64,000 bases of DNA from Fictibacillus nanhaiensis (GCF_023715445.1 NZ_JAMBOD010000001.1:682001-746000); one strand, 5' to 3'; counted from the stretch's first letter, positions 29,095-37,754 are shown. Numbers and translations: made by a program. Notes: generated by a model from the sequence alone, not told the origin.

Positions 29095-30489
29095 CTATAT
29101 TATTCCAAACATATAGTACAATCCGATAATGACAAATACAGCTGTTGTTTTAATAAGAGTCATAGCAAAAATATCGATGTAAGCTTGCTTATGCGTTAAG
29201 CCCGTCACTGCTAATAGTGTTATAACCGCACCGTTATGGGGAAGTGTATCCATACCTCCACTGGCCATTGAGGCAACACGATGTAGAACTTCGGTATCAA
29301 TGCCAAGCTTGTTTGCTTGTTCGATGTATGTCTCACTCATAGTCGCAAGTGCAATACTCATCCCACCGGAGGCTGAACCCGTAATACCCGCTAAAGTAGT
29401 TGTTGTAACGGCTTCGTTTACCAATGGATCTTTAATCGTATTGGACATGGCGTTATTAACAGCTGCAAACCCAGGCAATGCAGCGATAACTCCCCCAAAG
29501 CCATATTCTGAAGCTGTATTTAATGTAGCCAGCAATGCTCCTCCAATGGATAAATTAATCCCTTTATTAAAATTGTTTTTAATTCTTTTAAATGAAAACA
29601 GCAATACGGTAATAATTCCAATAATCAATGCACCTTCAACTGCCCAGACAGCTGCAAGTGCTGGAATCTGAATCTCCGGTACATTCTTCATCCCAATTGC
29701 TGAAAAGTCAAATGTTTTCCCATAATATTTAGGGATCAGCACAGTAAACCACTTATTAAAAACTCCGACTAAGATAAGAGGCAATATTGCAATAAAAGCA
29801 TTTGGAAGCTTCTCTGATTCCAATTTTTCAGGCTCGTTGCTATGCCCTGTTCCATAGCCTTCTCCTTTAGCTGCCGCCTGTCTGCGTCTCCATTCCAGAT
29901 ACACCATTCCAAGGATAAATACAAACAAACCGCCGATAAACCCTAACCAAGGGGCTGCCCAAGTTGTTGTTCCGAAAAAAGAGGTCGGAATAATATTTTG
30001 TATTTGCGGGCTGCCAGGAAAAGCGTCCATCGTAAACGTGAAAGCACCAAGTGCGATGGTCCCCGGAATAAGCCGTTTAGGGATATCAGCCAGCTTAAAC
30101 AGTTCAGCAGCAAACGGATAAAGCGCAAAGGCAACTACAAATAGCGATACCCCACCGTAAGTAAGGATAGCTCCAACTAGCACAATTGCGAGCATTGCTC
30201 TGGATGGGCCGATCAGCTTAATAACAAAGTGTGTAATCGATTTTGCAAATCCAGACATCTCGACTACTTTACCAAAGATCGCACCTAATAAGAAAACCGG
30301 GAAATACAGCTTAATAAAACCAACCATTTTCTCCATAAATACACCAGAGAAAAAAGGAAGTACATGTCCAGGTTCAGTTAATAATACTGCAAACAATGCT
30401 GCGATTGGCGCAAACAAAATGACACTGAACCCTTTGTATGCAACAAACATCAGGAAAAATAAAGCCAATAAAATAATAATAATGTCCAA
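29095..30489 (-). CDS. GntP-family permease (hydroxybutyrate-type)
   Basis: A 464-residue integral membrane transporter with about 12 hydrophobic helices from residue 1 onward (MDIIIILLALFFLMFVAYKG), in the GntP gluconate/organic-acid permease family. Conserved-looking segments are GGVSLFVVAFALYPFAAELF and MASGGMDTLPHNGAVITLL near the C-terminus. Being immediately followed by 3-hydroxybutyrate dehydrogenase, it likely imports hydroxybutyrate or a related short-chain acid. That substrate is inferred from context and from the B. subtilis YxjC/YxjF pairing. A sigma-54 promoter lies 126-141 bases upstream. Confidence 0.85.
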   Translation of the reverse strand: MDIIIILLALFFLMFVAYKGFSVILFAPIAALFAVLLTEPGHVLPFFSGVFMEKMVGFIKLYFPVFLLGAIFGKVVEMSGFAKSITHFVIKLIGPSRAMLAIVLVGAILTYGGVSLFVVAFALYPFAAELFKLADIPKRLIPGTIALGAFTFTMDAFPGSPQIQNIIPTSFFGTTTWAAPWLGFIGGLFVFILGMVYLEWRRRQAAAKGEGYGTGHSNEPEKLESEKLPNAFIAILPLILVGVFNKWFTVLIPKYYGKTFDFSAIGMKNVPEIQIPALAAVWAVEGALIIGIITVLLFSFKRIKNNFNKGINLSIGGALLATLNTASEYGFGGVIAALPGFAAVNNAMSNTIKDPLVNEAVTTTTLAGITGSASGGMSIALATMSETYIEQANKLGIDTEVLHRVASMASGGMDTLPHNGAVITLLAVTGLTHKQAYIDIFAMTLIKTTAVFVIIGLYYMFGII

Positions 30490-30550
30490 TTTAATCCCCC
30501 ATTCCTTTAAATCCGCTAAGATTTAAATTCATATTATCAATATCTACTAG

Positions 30551-30564
30551 GTAAAGCGCTTACA
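30551..30564. promoter_or_regulatory. Candidate CcpA cre site in the gntP leader
   Basis: GTAAAGCGCTTACA matches the catabolite-responsive element core except for the first two positions. It lies downstream of the sigma-54 promoter, where CcpA could act as a roadblock. This is a motif match only. Confidence 0.4.
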
Positions 30565-30614
30565 TTTTTTTCGTGGCATCTCCTTTCTACTGAGTTACTC
30601 CCAACTATAATTAA

Positions 30615-30630
30615 TGCAAGTTTTGTGCCA
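30615..30630 (-). promoter_or_regulatory. Sigma-54 (-24/-12) promoter of the gntP-bdh operon
   Basis: Minus strand reads TGGCACA-AAAC-TTGCA, an exact match to the sigma-54 consensus TGGCAC-N5-TTGC with GG at -24 and GC at -12 in correct spacing. It faces gntP, and the AAA+ sigma-54 activator gene lies immediately upstream. Confidence 0.9.
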
Positions 30631-30671
30631 AATTCAGAATAAACAGTATTATTGAGTTTTCTTTTTATACT

Positions 30672-30687
30672 TTCCGCAATTCCGGAA
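30672..30687. promoter_or_regulatory. Activator-site dyad 1 (TTCCG-N6-CGGAA)
   Basis: Perfect 5+5 dyad with centre CAATTC, about 50 bases upstream of the -24 element. It is one of three identical-architecture dyads in this intergenic region and is a likely binding site for the adjacent Fis-type activator. Confidence 0.6.
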
Positions 30688-30782
30688 AAACTAAACAGCC
30701 AGGGAGGGGATATTATATTTTTCATACCGTGACAGTTTTTTTAAGTATTCATATGCTTACTTTTATTTAACCAAATAAAGAA

Positions 30783-30798
30783 TTCCGAAAAAACGGAA
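30783..30798. promoter_or_regulatory. Activator-site dyad 2 (TTCCG-N6-CGGAA)
   Basis: Perfect dyad with centre AAAAAA, about 155-170 bases upstream of the sigma-54 promoter, a typical upstream activating sequence distance. It is 111 bases from dyad 1 and 21 bases from dyad 3. Confidence 0.65.
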
Positions 30799-30803
30799 CC
30801 GCT

Positions 30804-30819
30804 TTCCGCTTTTTCGGAA
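30804..30819. promoter_or_regulatory. Activator-site dyad 3 (TTCCG-N6-CGGAA)
   Basis: Perfect dyad with centre CTTTTT, offset 21 bases (two helical turns) from dyad 2 and 11 bases beyond the activator gene's stop. Paired sites on one DNA face are typical for sigma-54 activators. Confidence 0.65.
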
Positions 30820-30829
30820 TACTGAATAA

Positions 30830-32197
30830 TTATCGTATTTGATATTTTTTAATTTTATCGTACAGATTTGTTTTTCCAATCCCAAGTGCATTCGCAACGG
30901 CTTTAATATCTCCGTTCATCTTTTCAAGATAAGCAGATATTACTTTTCTTTCTGTTTCCTGCACATAGTCCTTTAAAGATTTTTGAGTTTGTTGAATTCC
31001 AAGCTTTTCTTTTAAAAAATCAGGGAACGCATCTAGTGAAATCTCATCACTTTGTGTAAGCTGAATAGCAGCTTCCACAAAATTTTTAAGTTCTCTCGTA
31101 TTGCCTGGCCAGGTATATTGTAAGAAAGCTTCTTTAACATCCTTATCAATCTTAATGATCCTCTTGCCTGTTTCTGCACAAATAGAAGCAATAAAACCTT
31201 CAGCTAATGTCCATATATCCTCTTTTCGCTCTCTTAAAGGAGGAATCCGTATCTGTAATACATTGATCCGGTAAAATAAATCTTCTCTAAACTTATTCTC
31301 ATTGATCAGCTGCTCTAATGGACGATTTGTCGCTGCAATTACTCTAACGTTCACTTTTTGAGATTTAACTGCACCGACCGGCTCTATTTCTTTTTCTTGA
31401 AGAACACGCAGAAGTTTAATCTGCATGTTTTGCGGAAGATCTCCAATCTCATCTAAAAAAAGTGTGCCTCCATCCGCTAGCTGAAATTTGCCTGGTTTAC
31501 CTCCTTTTTTGGCACCCGTAAAAGCACCTTCTGAATAGCCAAACAGCTCAGATTCAAATAAATGCTCGGGAACGGCTCCGCAATTAATTTTTATAAAGGG
31601 TTTTGCACTTCTCTCACTTAACTGATGTATGCTGTGCGCTAGCAATTCTTTGCCCGTACCGCTCTCACCCCTGATTAGTACTGATAAATCACCGCTGGCA
31701 ATGTTTTTTACTCGTTCTTTAATTTTTTGAACTTCAACTGATGTTCCTACAAAATCATTAAGTGTATAAGTTGCTCCGTTGATTTCATGCCATTCTTTTT
31801 TATAAAAACTAAGTTCATGCAAAAGAGCCTTTATGTGCGAATTCATTTTTTTCCACTGTTCTGTATCTCGAAATATGACCGTTCCTACTGCCCCGATCAC
31901 TTTGCCTTCATGAAGAATCGGGATTCGGTTTGCGATCATATAATTACCTCTTATAAATTGAAGGTCTGCAATCTCAACTTTACCTTGAAGGACCTCTTTA
32001 TGCATTCTTGTGTTTTCAATAACGTCAGTTACATGTTTTCCAATCACTTCTTTAGGGTTTTCACCTAAAAACTCGCAATAAGTCTTGTTCATATATTGGA
32101 CGATCCCCTGATGATCTACTACAACAATCCATTCGTAAGCGCTGTCAATAATCGTTTCTAATATATTGTGTTTGAGCAATGGGTCATTACTTAACAT
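30830..32197 (-). CDS. Sigma-54-dependent PAS/AAA+ activator
   Basis: A 455-residue enhancer-binding protein. An N-terminal PAS domain (about 12-115, WIVVVDHQGIVQYMNKTY) is followed by the AAA+ domain (about 150-385). The AAA+ domain has Walker A GESGTGKELLAH, the sigma-54-contacting EGAFTGAKKGG loop, Walker B GGTLFLDEIGDL and the sensor region VRVIAATNRPLEQL. A C-terminal Fis-type helix-turn-helix (about 420-455, AVANALGIGKTNLYDKI) binds DNA. There is no receiver domain, so it probably senses a ligand through PAS. It stands upstream of the permease/dehydrogenase operon, whose promoter is sigma-54 type with three dyads. It is the likely regulator of that operon. Confidence 0.93.
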   Translation of the reverse strand: MLSNDPLLKHNILETIIDSAYEWIVVVDHQGIVQYMNKTYCEFLGENPKEVIGKHVTDVIENTRMHKEVLQGKVEIADLQFIRGNYMIANRIPILHEGKVIGAVGTVIFRDTEQWKKMNSHIKALLHELSFYKKEWHEINGATYTLNDFVGTSVEVQKIKERVKNIASGDLSVLIRGESGTGKELLAHSIHQLSERSAKPFIKINCGAVPEHLFESELFGYSEGAFTGAKKGGKPGKFQLADGGTLFLDEIGDLPQNMQIKLLRVLQEKEIEPVGAVKSQKVNVRVIAATNRPLEQLINENKFREDLFYRINVLQIRIPPLRERKEDIWTLAEGFIASICAETGKRIIKIDKDVKEAFLQYTWPGNTRELKNFVEAAIQLTQSDEISLDAFPDFLKEKLGIQQTQKSLKDYVQETERKVISAYLEKMNGDIKAVANALGIGKTNLYDKIKKYQIR

Positions 32198-32272
32198 ATA
32201 ATCAGCCTCTATCCCTAAAAGTGCATTAGATTCATATTGTTATTGTATCGTACAATGAATAAATCTTCATAT

Positions 32273-32297
32273 GAAAAAAGACAGCACTAGGCTGTCT
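32273..32297 (-). terminator. Intrinsic terminator after yqeM
   Basis: Arms AGACAG / CTGTCT followed on the minus strand by TTTTTTC. It ends the yqeG-to-yqeM gene string. Confidence 0.75.
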
Positions 32298-32307
32298 AAA
32301 ATGTTCT

Positions 32308-33048
32308 TTATTTCTTTTTAGCTGTAAATAAGATTCTTTCGTTTGTTTCTTCTGGTTCTTTATTTTCAAAATCTGCTGTAATACTTATAATTTCGAACCC
32401 GGATTCTCCAAGCCATCTTGAATATTCTTCTATAGCAAAAGTCCTCTGAATATGCAATTCATCATAACGTTCGTAAATATCTTTGTTCAGAATAAAAAAG
32501 GATAAATCATGCTCGACGCTGTTTTCCTGTTCACCTTGATAGCAATGCCAAATATATGAAAGCTCTTCATCATTACTTCCAAACGTACTTCCAATAAAAA
32601 TATGATTAATTTTATGTAAGGAATGAACATCGAACAAAATTAACCCGCCTCGTTCGAGGTGATTCCATGCCGAAAGAAACGTCTTTTTCACATCTTCTTC
32701 CGTTAATATATAATTCAGCGAATCACAAAGTATTGTTACACAATCATAGATGCCTAGACCTTCTAATTCCCTCATGTCCTGCTGAAAAAGTGATAGTGAT
32801 ACCTTTTCAGTGTCCGCTTTTTCTTTTGCAACCATAAGCATATCTGAAGACAGGTCTACACCAGTAACATCGAAGCCTTCTTTGGCAAGAAGAATTGGCA
32901 TTGAGCCTGTACCACAGCCAATATCCAATAAGCGTGCTGTATCAGGTTTATGAGCAGCAATTGAAGATTTTATGAAAGAAAGCCATTTTGTATATGGGGC
33001 GTCTTCCATTAAATGATCATAAAGATAAGCGAATTGCTTGTAACTCAT
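32308..33048 (-). CDS. yqeM: SAM-dependent methyltransferase YqeM
   Basis: A 246-residue class I methyltransferase. SAM-binding motif I is RLLDIGCGTGSMPILLAKEGFD (about 40-60), with GVDLSSDML (motif II) and QDMRELEGLGIYDCVTILCDSLNY following. Substrate is unknown. Start codon overlaps the rsfS stop, so they are translationally coupled. The position after rsfS agrees with B. subtilis, although comER, its usual downstream neighbour, is displaced here by the nrdAB/hydroxybutyrate block. Confidence 0.9.
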   Translation of the reverse strand: MSYKQFAYLYDHLMEDAPYTKWLSFIKSSIAAHKPDTARLLDIGCGTGSMPILLAKEGFDVTGVDLSSDMLMVAKEKADTEKVSLSLFQQDMRELEGLGIYDCVTILCDSLNYILTEEDVKKTFLSAWNHLERGGLILFDVHSLHKINHIFIGSTFGSNDEELSYIWHCYQGEQENSVEHDLSFFILNKDIYERYDELHIQRTFAIEEYSRWLGESGFEIISITADFENKEPEETNERILFTAKKK

Positions 33049-33416
33049 TATAAATTTTCTTGGGCTGCCAAAATCGCATCAACATCTACAGAATTTGCAT
33101 CACCCCATAATTTTTCTAAATTATAATAGCTTCGTTCATCGCGGTGAAACACATGAACGACAACATTTCCTAAATCGATCAAAACCCAGCGTGCGTGATC
33201 GAACCCTTCCATTCTGCGAAGCTGTATGTCGTTTTCTAATGCAACATCCTTTAATTCTTTTGCAATTGCTTGGACCTGTTTTTCAGAGTTACCATGGCAA
33301 ATGACAAAATAATCTGCTACAAGAGAAATTCCTTCCATGTCTAAAACAGCAATGTTCTCAGCTCTTTTATCATCTGCTGTTTTTACAACTAATTCCATAA
33401 GATTTTTTACATTCAT
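33048..33416 (-). CDS. rsfS: Ribosomal silencing factor RsfS
   Basis: A 122-residue protein (YqeL) that binds uL14 and blocks subunit joining when nutrients are scarce. Family features include DMEGISLVADYFVICHGNSEKQVQAIA (about 25-50), GFDHARWVLIDLGNVVVHVF (about 75-95) and YYNLEKLWGDA. The ATG at 33416 follows GGAGGAG at good spacing and is preferred over the upstream start. It overlaps yqeM. Confidence 0.95.
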   Translation of the reverse strand: MNVKNLMELVVKTADDKRAENIAVLDMEGISLVADYFVICHGNSEKQVQAIAKELKDVALENDIQLRRMEGFDHARWVLIDLGNVVVHVFHRDERSYYNLEKLWGDANSVDVDAILAAQENL

Positions 33417-33430
33417 CCAATGCACTCCTC

Positions 33431-34003
33431 CTATTTATTCTTTTTTACTTCCTCGATCAAACCATTATAGGTCTCTAGCGTAAGCGGATAAATTTTTTGA
33501 TTTTGCTTCATTAAAAACTGTATTGTATTTCGGACAGCCATTAAACAAGCTTCGTTTATATCCTTTTCAGCTGTATTCCTTACGTCATCAACCCCTGGGA
33601 ATTGACGGTTCGGTTCAATATAGTCGGCTAAAAAAATGACCTTTTCTAAAATGGTCATATTACCATTACCCGTCGTATGATAATAAATCGCATTTAAAAC
33701 TTCTTTATCCTGTATACCACATTCTTCTTTCACTAAATAGGCCCCTACAGGCGCATGCAGTACTTCATTACTATAAAGTAAAAGATCTCCTGGCAATCCT
33801 TCTCTGATAACAATTTGTCTCATCTCATCTTTTGGACGGAATTTTGCATAATCATGAAATATCGCAGCGATCTCAGCTTTTACAGGATCAGCACCATATT
33901 GATTTGCTAAAATCAAACTGGTTTCCAGCACCCCTAACGTGTGAATATAACGATGTTCCGTTAACTGTTTTTTTACGATGCTAAGAGCTTCTTTTTTTTC
34001 CAT
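33431..34003 (-). CDS. yqeK: HD-domain phosphohydrolase YqeK
   Basis: A 190-residue HD-superfamily enzyme. Members hydrolyse diadenosine tetraphosphate symmetrically to two ADP. Metal ligands appear in HRYIHTLGVLE (His), IFHDYAKF (HD) and the downstream His residues in EVLHAPVGA and YYHTTGN. The start MEKKEALSIVKKQL at 34003 overlaps the nadD stop by 23 bases and has GAGGAG upstream. A longer in-frame ORF inside nadD is rejected. Confidence 0.92.
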   Translation of the reverse strand: MEKKEALSIVKKQLTEHRYIHTLGVLETSLILANQYGADPVKAEIAAIFHDYAKFRPKDEMRQIVIREGLPGDLLLYSNEVLHAPVGAYLVKEECGIQDKEVLNAIYYHTTGNGNMTILEKVIFLADYIEPNRQFPGVDDVRNTAEKDINEACLMAVRNTIQFLMKQNQKIYPLTLETYNGLIEEVKKNK

Positions 34004-34583
34004 AAAGCTGATGCTCCTCAATGTATTTCCATACATCATCCGCTACAAAATAACGAATGTTTTCTCCTGCCTCATACCTGGAACGGATAAAGGTAGAAGA
34101 TATAGCGATATAGGGTACTTCTACATGTTTTACCTTATACCTTTCCCAATGATGATCTACAGGGAATCCTTCACGTCCTACACCTGCAAATTGGACCAGT
34201 TTATTAAGCTGATCAATCTCGTGCCAGCTGCTTAAAGAATGAACCATATCTCCGCCCATAATAAAAGTAAAATTGGTTCCGGGATATCTTTGTTTTAAAA
34301 GACGGATTGTATCAATAGTATATGAAGGACCGCTTCTCTCAAACTCAAGTAAAGAAAGGGAAAACTGATTATTGTTGCCAATCGTATTTTTAACCATCTC
34401 AATTCGGTGTTCATCCAATACATCTTCAACCTTTTTCTTATGAGGGGGCTGGGACGCGGGCATCCACCATACTTCATCTAAGTTCAGCTGTTTTAATGCT
34501 TCCTGGGCAATAATTAAATGTCCGATATGCGGAGGGTTAAAAGTACCTCCAAAAAGCCCGATGTGTTTGTCCAAGGTATCCAC
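33981..34583 (-). CDS. nadD: Nicotinate-mononucleotide adenylyltransferase
   Basis: A 200-residue nucleotidyltransferase of NAD synthesis that joins nicotinate mononucleotide and ATP to deamido-NAD. The motif GLFGGTFNPPHIGHLIIA (about 10-26) carries the (T/H)xxH nucleotide-binding site, and ISSTFIRSR (about 165) is the second signature. It stands between yhbY and yqeK in the conserved order. Confidence 0.96.
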   Translation of the reverse strand: MDTLDKHIGLFGGTFNPPHIGHLIIAQEALKQLNLDEVWWMPASQPPHKKKVEDVLDEHRIEMVKNTIGNNNQFSLSLLEFERSGPSYTIDTIRLLKQRYPGTNFTFIMGGDMVHSLSSWHEIDQLNKLVQFAGVGREGFPVDHHWERYKVKHVEVPYIAISSTFIRSRYEAGENIRYFVADDVWKYIEEHQLYGKKRSS

Positions 34584-34586
34584 TCC

Positions 34587-34877
34587 TTAAGGGAGTTCAA
34601 TGCGTTTTTGATTGATGGATTCTTTATAAAGTACGATTGTACTTCCGATAACTTGCACCAGCTCAGCTTTAGAACCTTTTGATAATTCTGCTGCTACAGT
34701 TTCTTTATCCTCATCACAGTTTTGCAGAACACTTACTTTAATTAATTCTCTTGCCTCAAGTGCTTCTTCTACTTGTTTCACTAAATTTGAATTCACCCCG
34801 CCTTTTCCTACTTGAAAAATAGGCTGAATATGATGTGCTTTAGAACGCAAAAAGCGTTTTTGTTTTCCTGTTAACAT
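34587..34877 (-). CDS. yhbY: Ribosome assembly RNA-binding protein YhbY (YqeI)
   Basis: A 96-residue CRM-domain protein that binds RNA and is linked to ribosome assembly. The family pattern LTGKQKRFLRSKAHHIQPIF, QVGKGGVN and IKVSVLQNC is present. It is placed between aroE and nadD with only 2-3 bases on either side, indicating an operon. Confidence 0.95.
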   Translation of the reverse strand: MLTGKQKRFLRSKAHHIQPIFQVGKGGVNSNLVKQVEEALEARELIKVSVLQNCDEDKETVAAELSKGSKAELVQVIGSTIVLYKESINQKRIELP

Positions 34878-34879
34878 AA

Positions 34880-35716
34880 TTACCTCCTGAGTTGCTCAGT
34901 TACTGTTTTCTTCATTCTGTTTGTATCCGGAAAAACGCCCGTCCATTTTTCAAAAGCCATTGCGCCCTGCATAACGAGCATTGTTACGCCATTATCAATT
35001 ACAGCGCCTTTATTTTTAGCAGTTTCAAGCCACTTCGTTTGAAGGGGGTTATAGACAATATCACAAACAACAGCATTATTTTTTAACTGATCTAATTGTA
35101 ATGGCATTGTATCTATATACGGGTGCATTCCTGCATTTGTAGTATTTATTACTACATCAAACCTGTGCAGATTCTCTTCTGCCTCCCTTAATGACATCTT
35201 CTCAACATGATGATTGTTTATATTGTTTAAATCCTCTGCTAAGTGAGCCAGCCGCTCTTCTGAACGATTGGCTAAAGCAAGATGTTTGGGATGTTCTTTT
35301 AATAATGCATAAGCGATAGACCTTGCAGCTCCTCCAGCTCCAATCAAAAGTACATTCAGCTCGTTAAGCGGTTTGCTGATTTTTTCCTTTAAGCCTAATA
35401 AAAAACCTATCCCATCTGTGTTATACCCAGTTAATTTCCCATTTTTATTAACAATCGTGTTAACCGCTCCGATACGTTTTGCTTCCTGATCAATTTCATC
35501 TAATAAGGGTATGACAGCAACCTTATGCGGAATCGTAACGTTGCATCCTGTATAATCGCTTTCTCTAAGGGCATGTATAAAAGATTGCAACTGATCAGGC
35601 GCCACTCTCTTTTTACCATAAGATCCCGGTATGCCAGTTTGTTTAAAAGCCTCATTATGCATGGCCGGGGACAATGAATGTTCGATTGGGTCACCAATAA
35701 CAAGTGATTTTATCAT
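34880..35716 (-). CDS. aroE: Shikimate dehydrogenase
   Basis: A 278-residue NADPH enzyme of aromatic amino acid synthesis converting 3-dehydroshikimate to shikimate. It shows GDPIEHSLSPAMHNEAF (substrate binding, about 8-24), NVTIPHKVAVIPL with the catalytic Lys (about 60-72), NTDGIGF and the Rossmann GAGGAARSIAYAL (about 127-140). Located in the yqeH-aroE-yhbY operon as in B. subtilis. Confidence 0.96.
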   Translation of the reverse strand: MIKSLVIGDPIEHSLSPAMHNEAFKQTGIPGSYGKKRVAPDQLQSFIHALRESDYTGCNVTIPHKVAVIPLLDEIDQEAKRIGAVNTIVNKNGKLTGYNTDGIGFLLGLKEKISKPLNELNVLLIGAGGAARSIAYALLKEHPKHLALANRSEERLAHLAEDLNNINNHHVEKMSLREAEENLHRFDVVINTTNAGMHPYIDTMPLQLDQLKNNAVVCDIVYNPLQTKWLETAKNKGAVIDNGVTMLVMQGAMAFEKWTGVFPDTNRMKKTVTEQLRR

Positions 35717-35730
35717 CTAAAAAACCCTCC

Positions 35731-36828
35731 TTAAATTAAGGATTTTCGAATTGTTACAGCCACACCCTCTGGGGCGTAAAATGCAACTTTCGCTCCTGCT
35801 TCAGGGAATGTAACCCATCCAAGACCTGAGATAACGATATCTGTTTTACTTTCTTTTATCATCCATTCATATCGTTTCATCTTAGGAAAGTTTGCAGTGT
35901 CTTCGGGAGGAGCAAGCATCTCTCCAAGATGTTTATTATATAGTTCATCTGCTTTTTCAGTCTTTGTCCGGTGGATATTTAAATGGTTCGAAAAATGACA
36001 GACAAAGGATTGTTTGCCGCCTTTTAAATAATCCATCCTTGCCAGGCCGCCAAAAAATAAAGTTTGCATTTCATTTAACTGAAATACCATTGGCTTAATC
36101 TCTTTTTTTGGCATTATTATATTCAACTCTTTTTTGGATACATAATGCGCCATTTGGTGATGATTAATGATTCCCGGTGTGTCATACAAATGACTTCTTC
36201 CATCTAGTGGAATATCGATTAAATCCAGCGTTGTTCCGGGAAACTGCGAAGTTGTAATAAAATCTGAAGTTTCCTCTCCAAACTGCTTTATCAGTCTGTT
36301 TATAAACGTAGATTTCCCTGTATTTGTACAGCCTACCACATAAACATCTTTTCCTTGACGGTAATGGTCAATGCTTTCAGCGAGCTCTTCAATCCCATAC
36401 CCTTTTTCGGCAGAGATAAGCTGAACATCGACCGGTTTTAGCCCTAACTCTTTTGCTTCTTTCTTCATCCAATGAATAACTTTGTTAGGATTTACTGACT
36501 TCGGCAGCAGATCAAGCTTATTACCGACAAGTAAAATAGGATTATTCCCGGCATATCGGTGCAGGCCGGGCAGCCAGCTTCCGTTAAAATCGAAAATGTC
36601 TACTATTTTCACCACAAGGGCATCCTGATCCCCAATGCTGGAGACAATTTTACGATAATCGTCATCTGACAGACTCACATCATGTATTTCATTATAGTGT
36701 TTTAAACGAAAACAGCGCTGGCAAATAGGCAGCTCCTTCGTTAATGCCGAAGGAGGTGCATATCCGAGCGCTTCTTTTTCCTCTGTTTGTATGGAGATAC
36801 CACAGCCCACACATCTGATTTGTTCCAA
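35731..36828 (-). CDS. yqeH: Ribosome biogenesis GTPase YqeH
   Basis: A 365-residue circularly permuted GTPase needed for 30S assembly. An N-terminal treble-clef zinc finger (CVGCGISIQ ... ICQRCF) precedes permuted motifs in the order G4 (GNKLDLLP), G5 (SAEKGYG), G1 (GCTNTGKSTFIN) and G3 (YDTPGI). The start is a TTG at 36828, six bases after GGGAGGA and immediately after the yqeG stop. The longer ATG version lies inside yqeG and exceeds the family length (366 in B. subtilis). Confidence 0.95.
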   Translation of the reverse strand: MEQIRCVGCGISIQTEEKEALGYAPPSALTKELPICQRCFRLKHYNEIHDVSLSDDDYRKIVSSIGDQDALVVKIVDIFDFNGSWLPGLHRYAGNNPILLVGNKLDLLPKSVNPNKVIHWMKKEAKELGLKPVDVQLISAEKGYGIEELAESIDHYRQGKDVYVVGCTNTGKSTFINRLIKQFGEETSDFITTSQFPGTTLDLIDIPLDGRSHLYDTPGIINHHQMAHYVSKKELNIIMPKKEIKPMVFQLNEMQTLFFGGLARMDYLKGGKQSFVCHFSNHLNIHRTKTEKADELYNKHLGEMLAPPEDTANFPKMKRYEWMIKESKTDIVISGLGWVTFPEAGAKVAFYAPEGVAVTIRKSLI

Positions 36829-36830
36829 AC

Positions 36831-37346
36831 TTATTCCTCCCAATGAATCATGCCTTTTCTTTTCATCCAAGACAATATTATACGTTCAATTTTCCGATTA
36901 AATCTTGTCCAAAATCCGTCACTGCTAGCTACAGGAACTACAAGAATTGTATGTAAACCTATTCTGTTTCCGCCAAGCACATCTGTCAGCAATTGATCGC
37001 CGATAACAACTACCTCTTCGTTTTTCAGCTTCATATCCTTTAATGCTCTTCTGAACGCCTTAGTCATAGGCTTTCTTGCACTATAAATAAATGGTATCCC
37101 AACAGGATCTGAAAAACTTTTCACTCTGTATTGAGTATTATTTGAAACAATCGTTATTAAAATGCCTTTTTCTTTAATAGAAGTAAACCATTTAATTAAT
37201 TCCGGAGTTGCTTCTGGTCTATCCCATTCCACTAGCGTATTATCCAGATCTGTAATAATTCCTTTTACTCCGCGTTCAACTAACATTTCCGGTGTAATGT
37301 CCAATATATTTTGAACATGCTGATCCGGTAAAAAATGTTTTAACAT
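36831..37346 (-). CDS. yqeG: HAD-family phosphatase YqeG
   Basis: A 171-residue HAD-IIIA hydrolase. Motif I is ITDLDNTLVEWDRP (about 33-46, two catalytic Asp), motif II is ITIVSNN and the late motif is VVIGDQLLTDVLGGN (about 115-130). The family includes phosphatidylglycerophosphate phosphatases, but the substrate here is not shown. It is the first gene of the yqeG-yqeM string, facing away from sda. Confidence 0.92.
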   Translation of the reverse strand: MLKHFLPDQHVQNILDITPEMLVERGVKGIITDLDNTLVEWDRPEATPELIKWFTSIKEKGILITIVSNNTQYRVKSFSDPVGIPFIYSARKPMTKAFRRALKDMKLKNEEVVVIGDQLLTDVLGGNRIGLHTILVVPVASSDGFWTRFNRKIERIILSWMKRKGMIHWEE

Positions 37347-37496
37347 TCTAGCACCTCTTCACATTTCCTAATGAACGTTTCTATTTTACCAGTAATGTAA
37401 GGAAGAACAAACGGTTTTTCAACTTAATTAGACAAAAGAATATGTTTTTCTCCATTGTTAAAAAAGTTTTCGACAAATTGTTCCCCTACTCAACAA

Positions 37497-37596
37497 TGTG
37501 GATAAAATTATACACATTATCCACCTAGAGTCTAGCTACCTTTTAAAAAGATGTTAACATTTTACCCACAACTTATCCACCAAACACTGTGGATAA
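37497..37596. promoter_or_regulatory. DnaA-box cluster upstream of sda
   Basis: Five DnaA 9-mers lie within 100 bases. Perfect TTATCCACA occurs on the minus strand at 37497-37505 and 37588-37596. One-mismatch forms on the plus strand are at 37517-37525, 37562-37570 and 37573-37581. In B. subtilis DnaA activates sda to block sporulation when replication is perturbed, and this cluster between yqeG and sda fits that control. The cluster sits in the 408-base gap 37347-37754, which otherwise holds divergent promoter DNA. Confidence 0.85.
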
Positions 37597-37754
37597 ACGA
37601 ACGATTGTTCTATTTTACAATACATGGTAAGCTTCAAAGTACATAAAACATTAACATATCATTTTATGACTTCCATAGCATTTTAGAATACTTAATTTGA
37701 ATGATGAATAAAAAAACAGGAGGTGACCAAGCCGCTTTAAAAAACGGCTCTATT

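Noticed and set aside
29300-29671. 123-codon plus-strand ORF opposite the GntP permease
   Set aside because: It is a mirror of a hydrophobic coding region and has no ribosome binding site.
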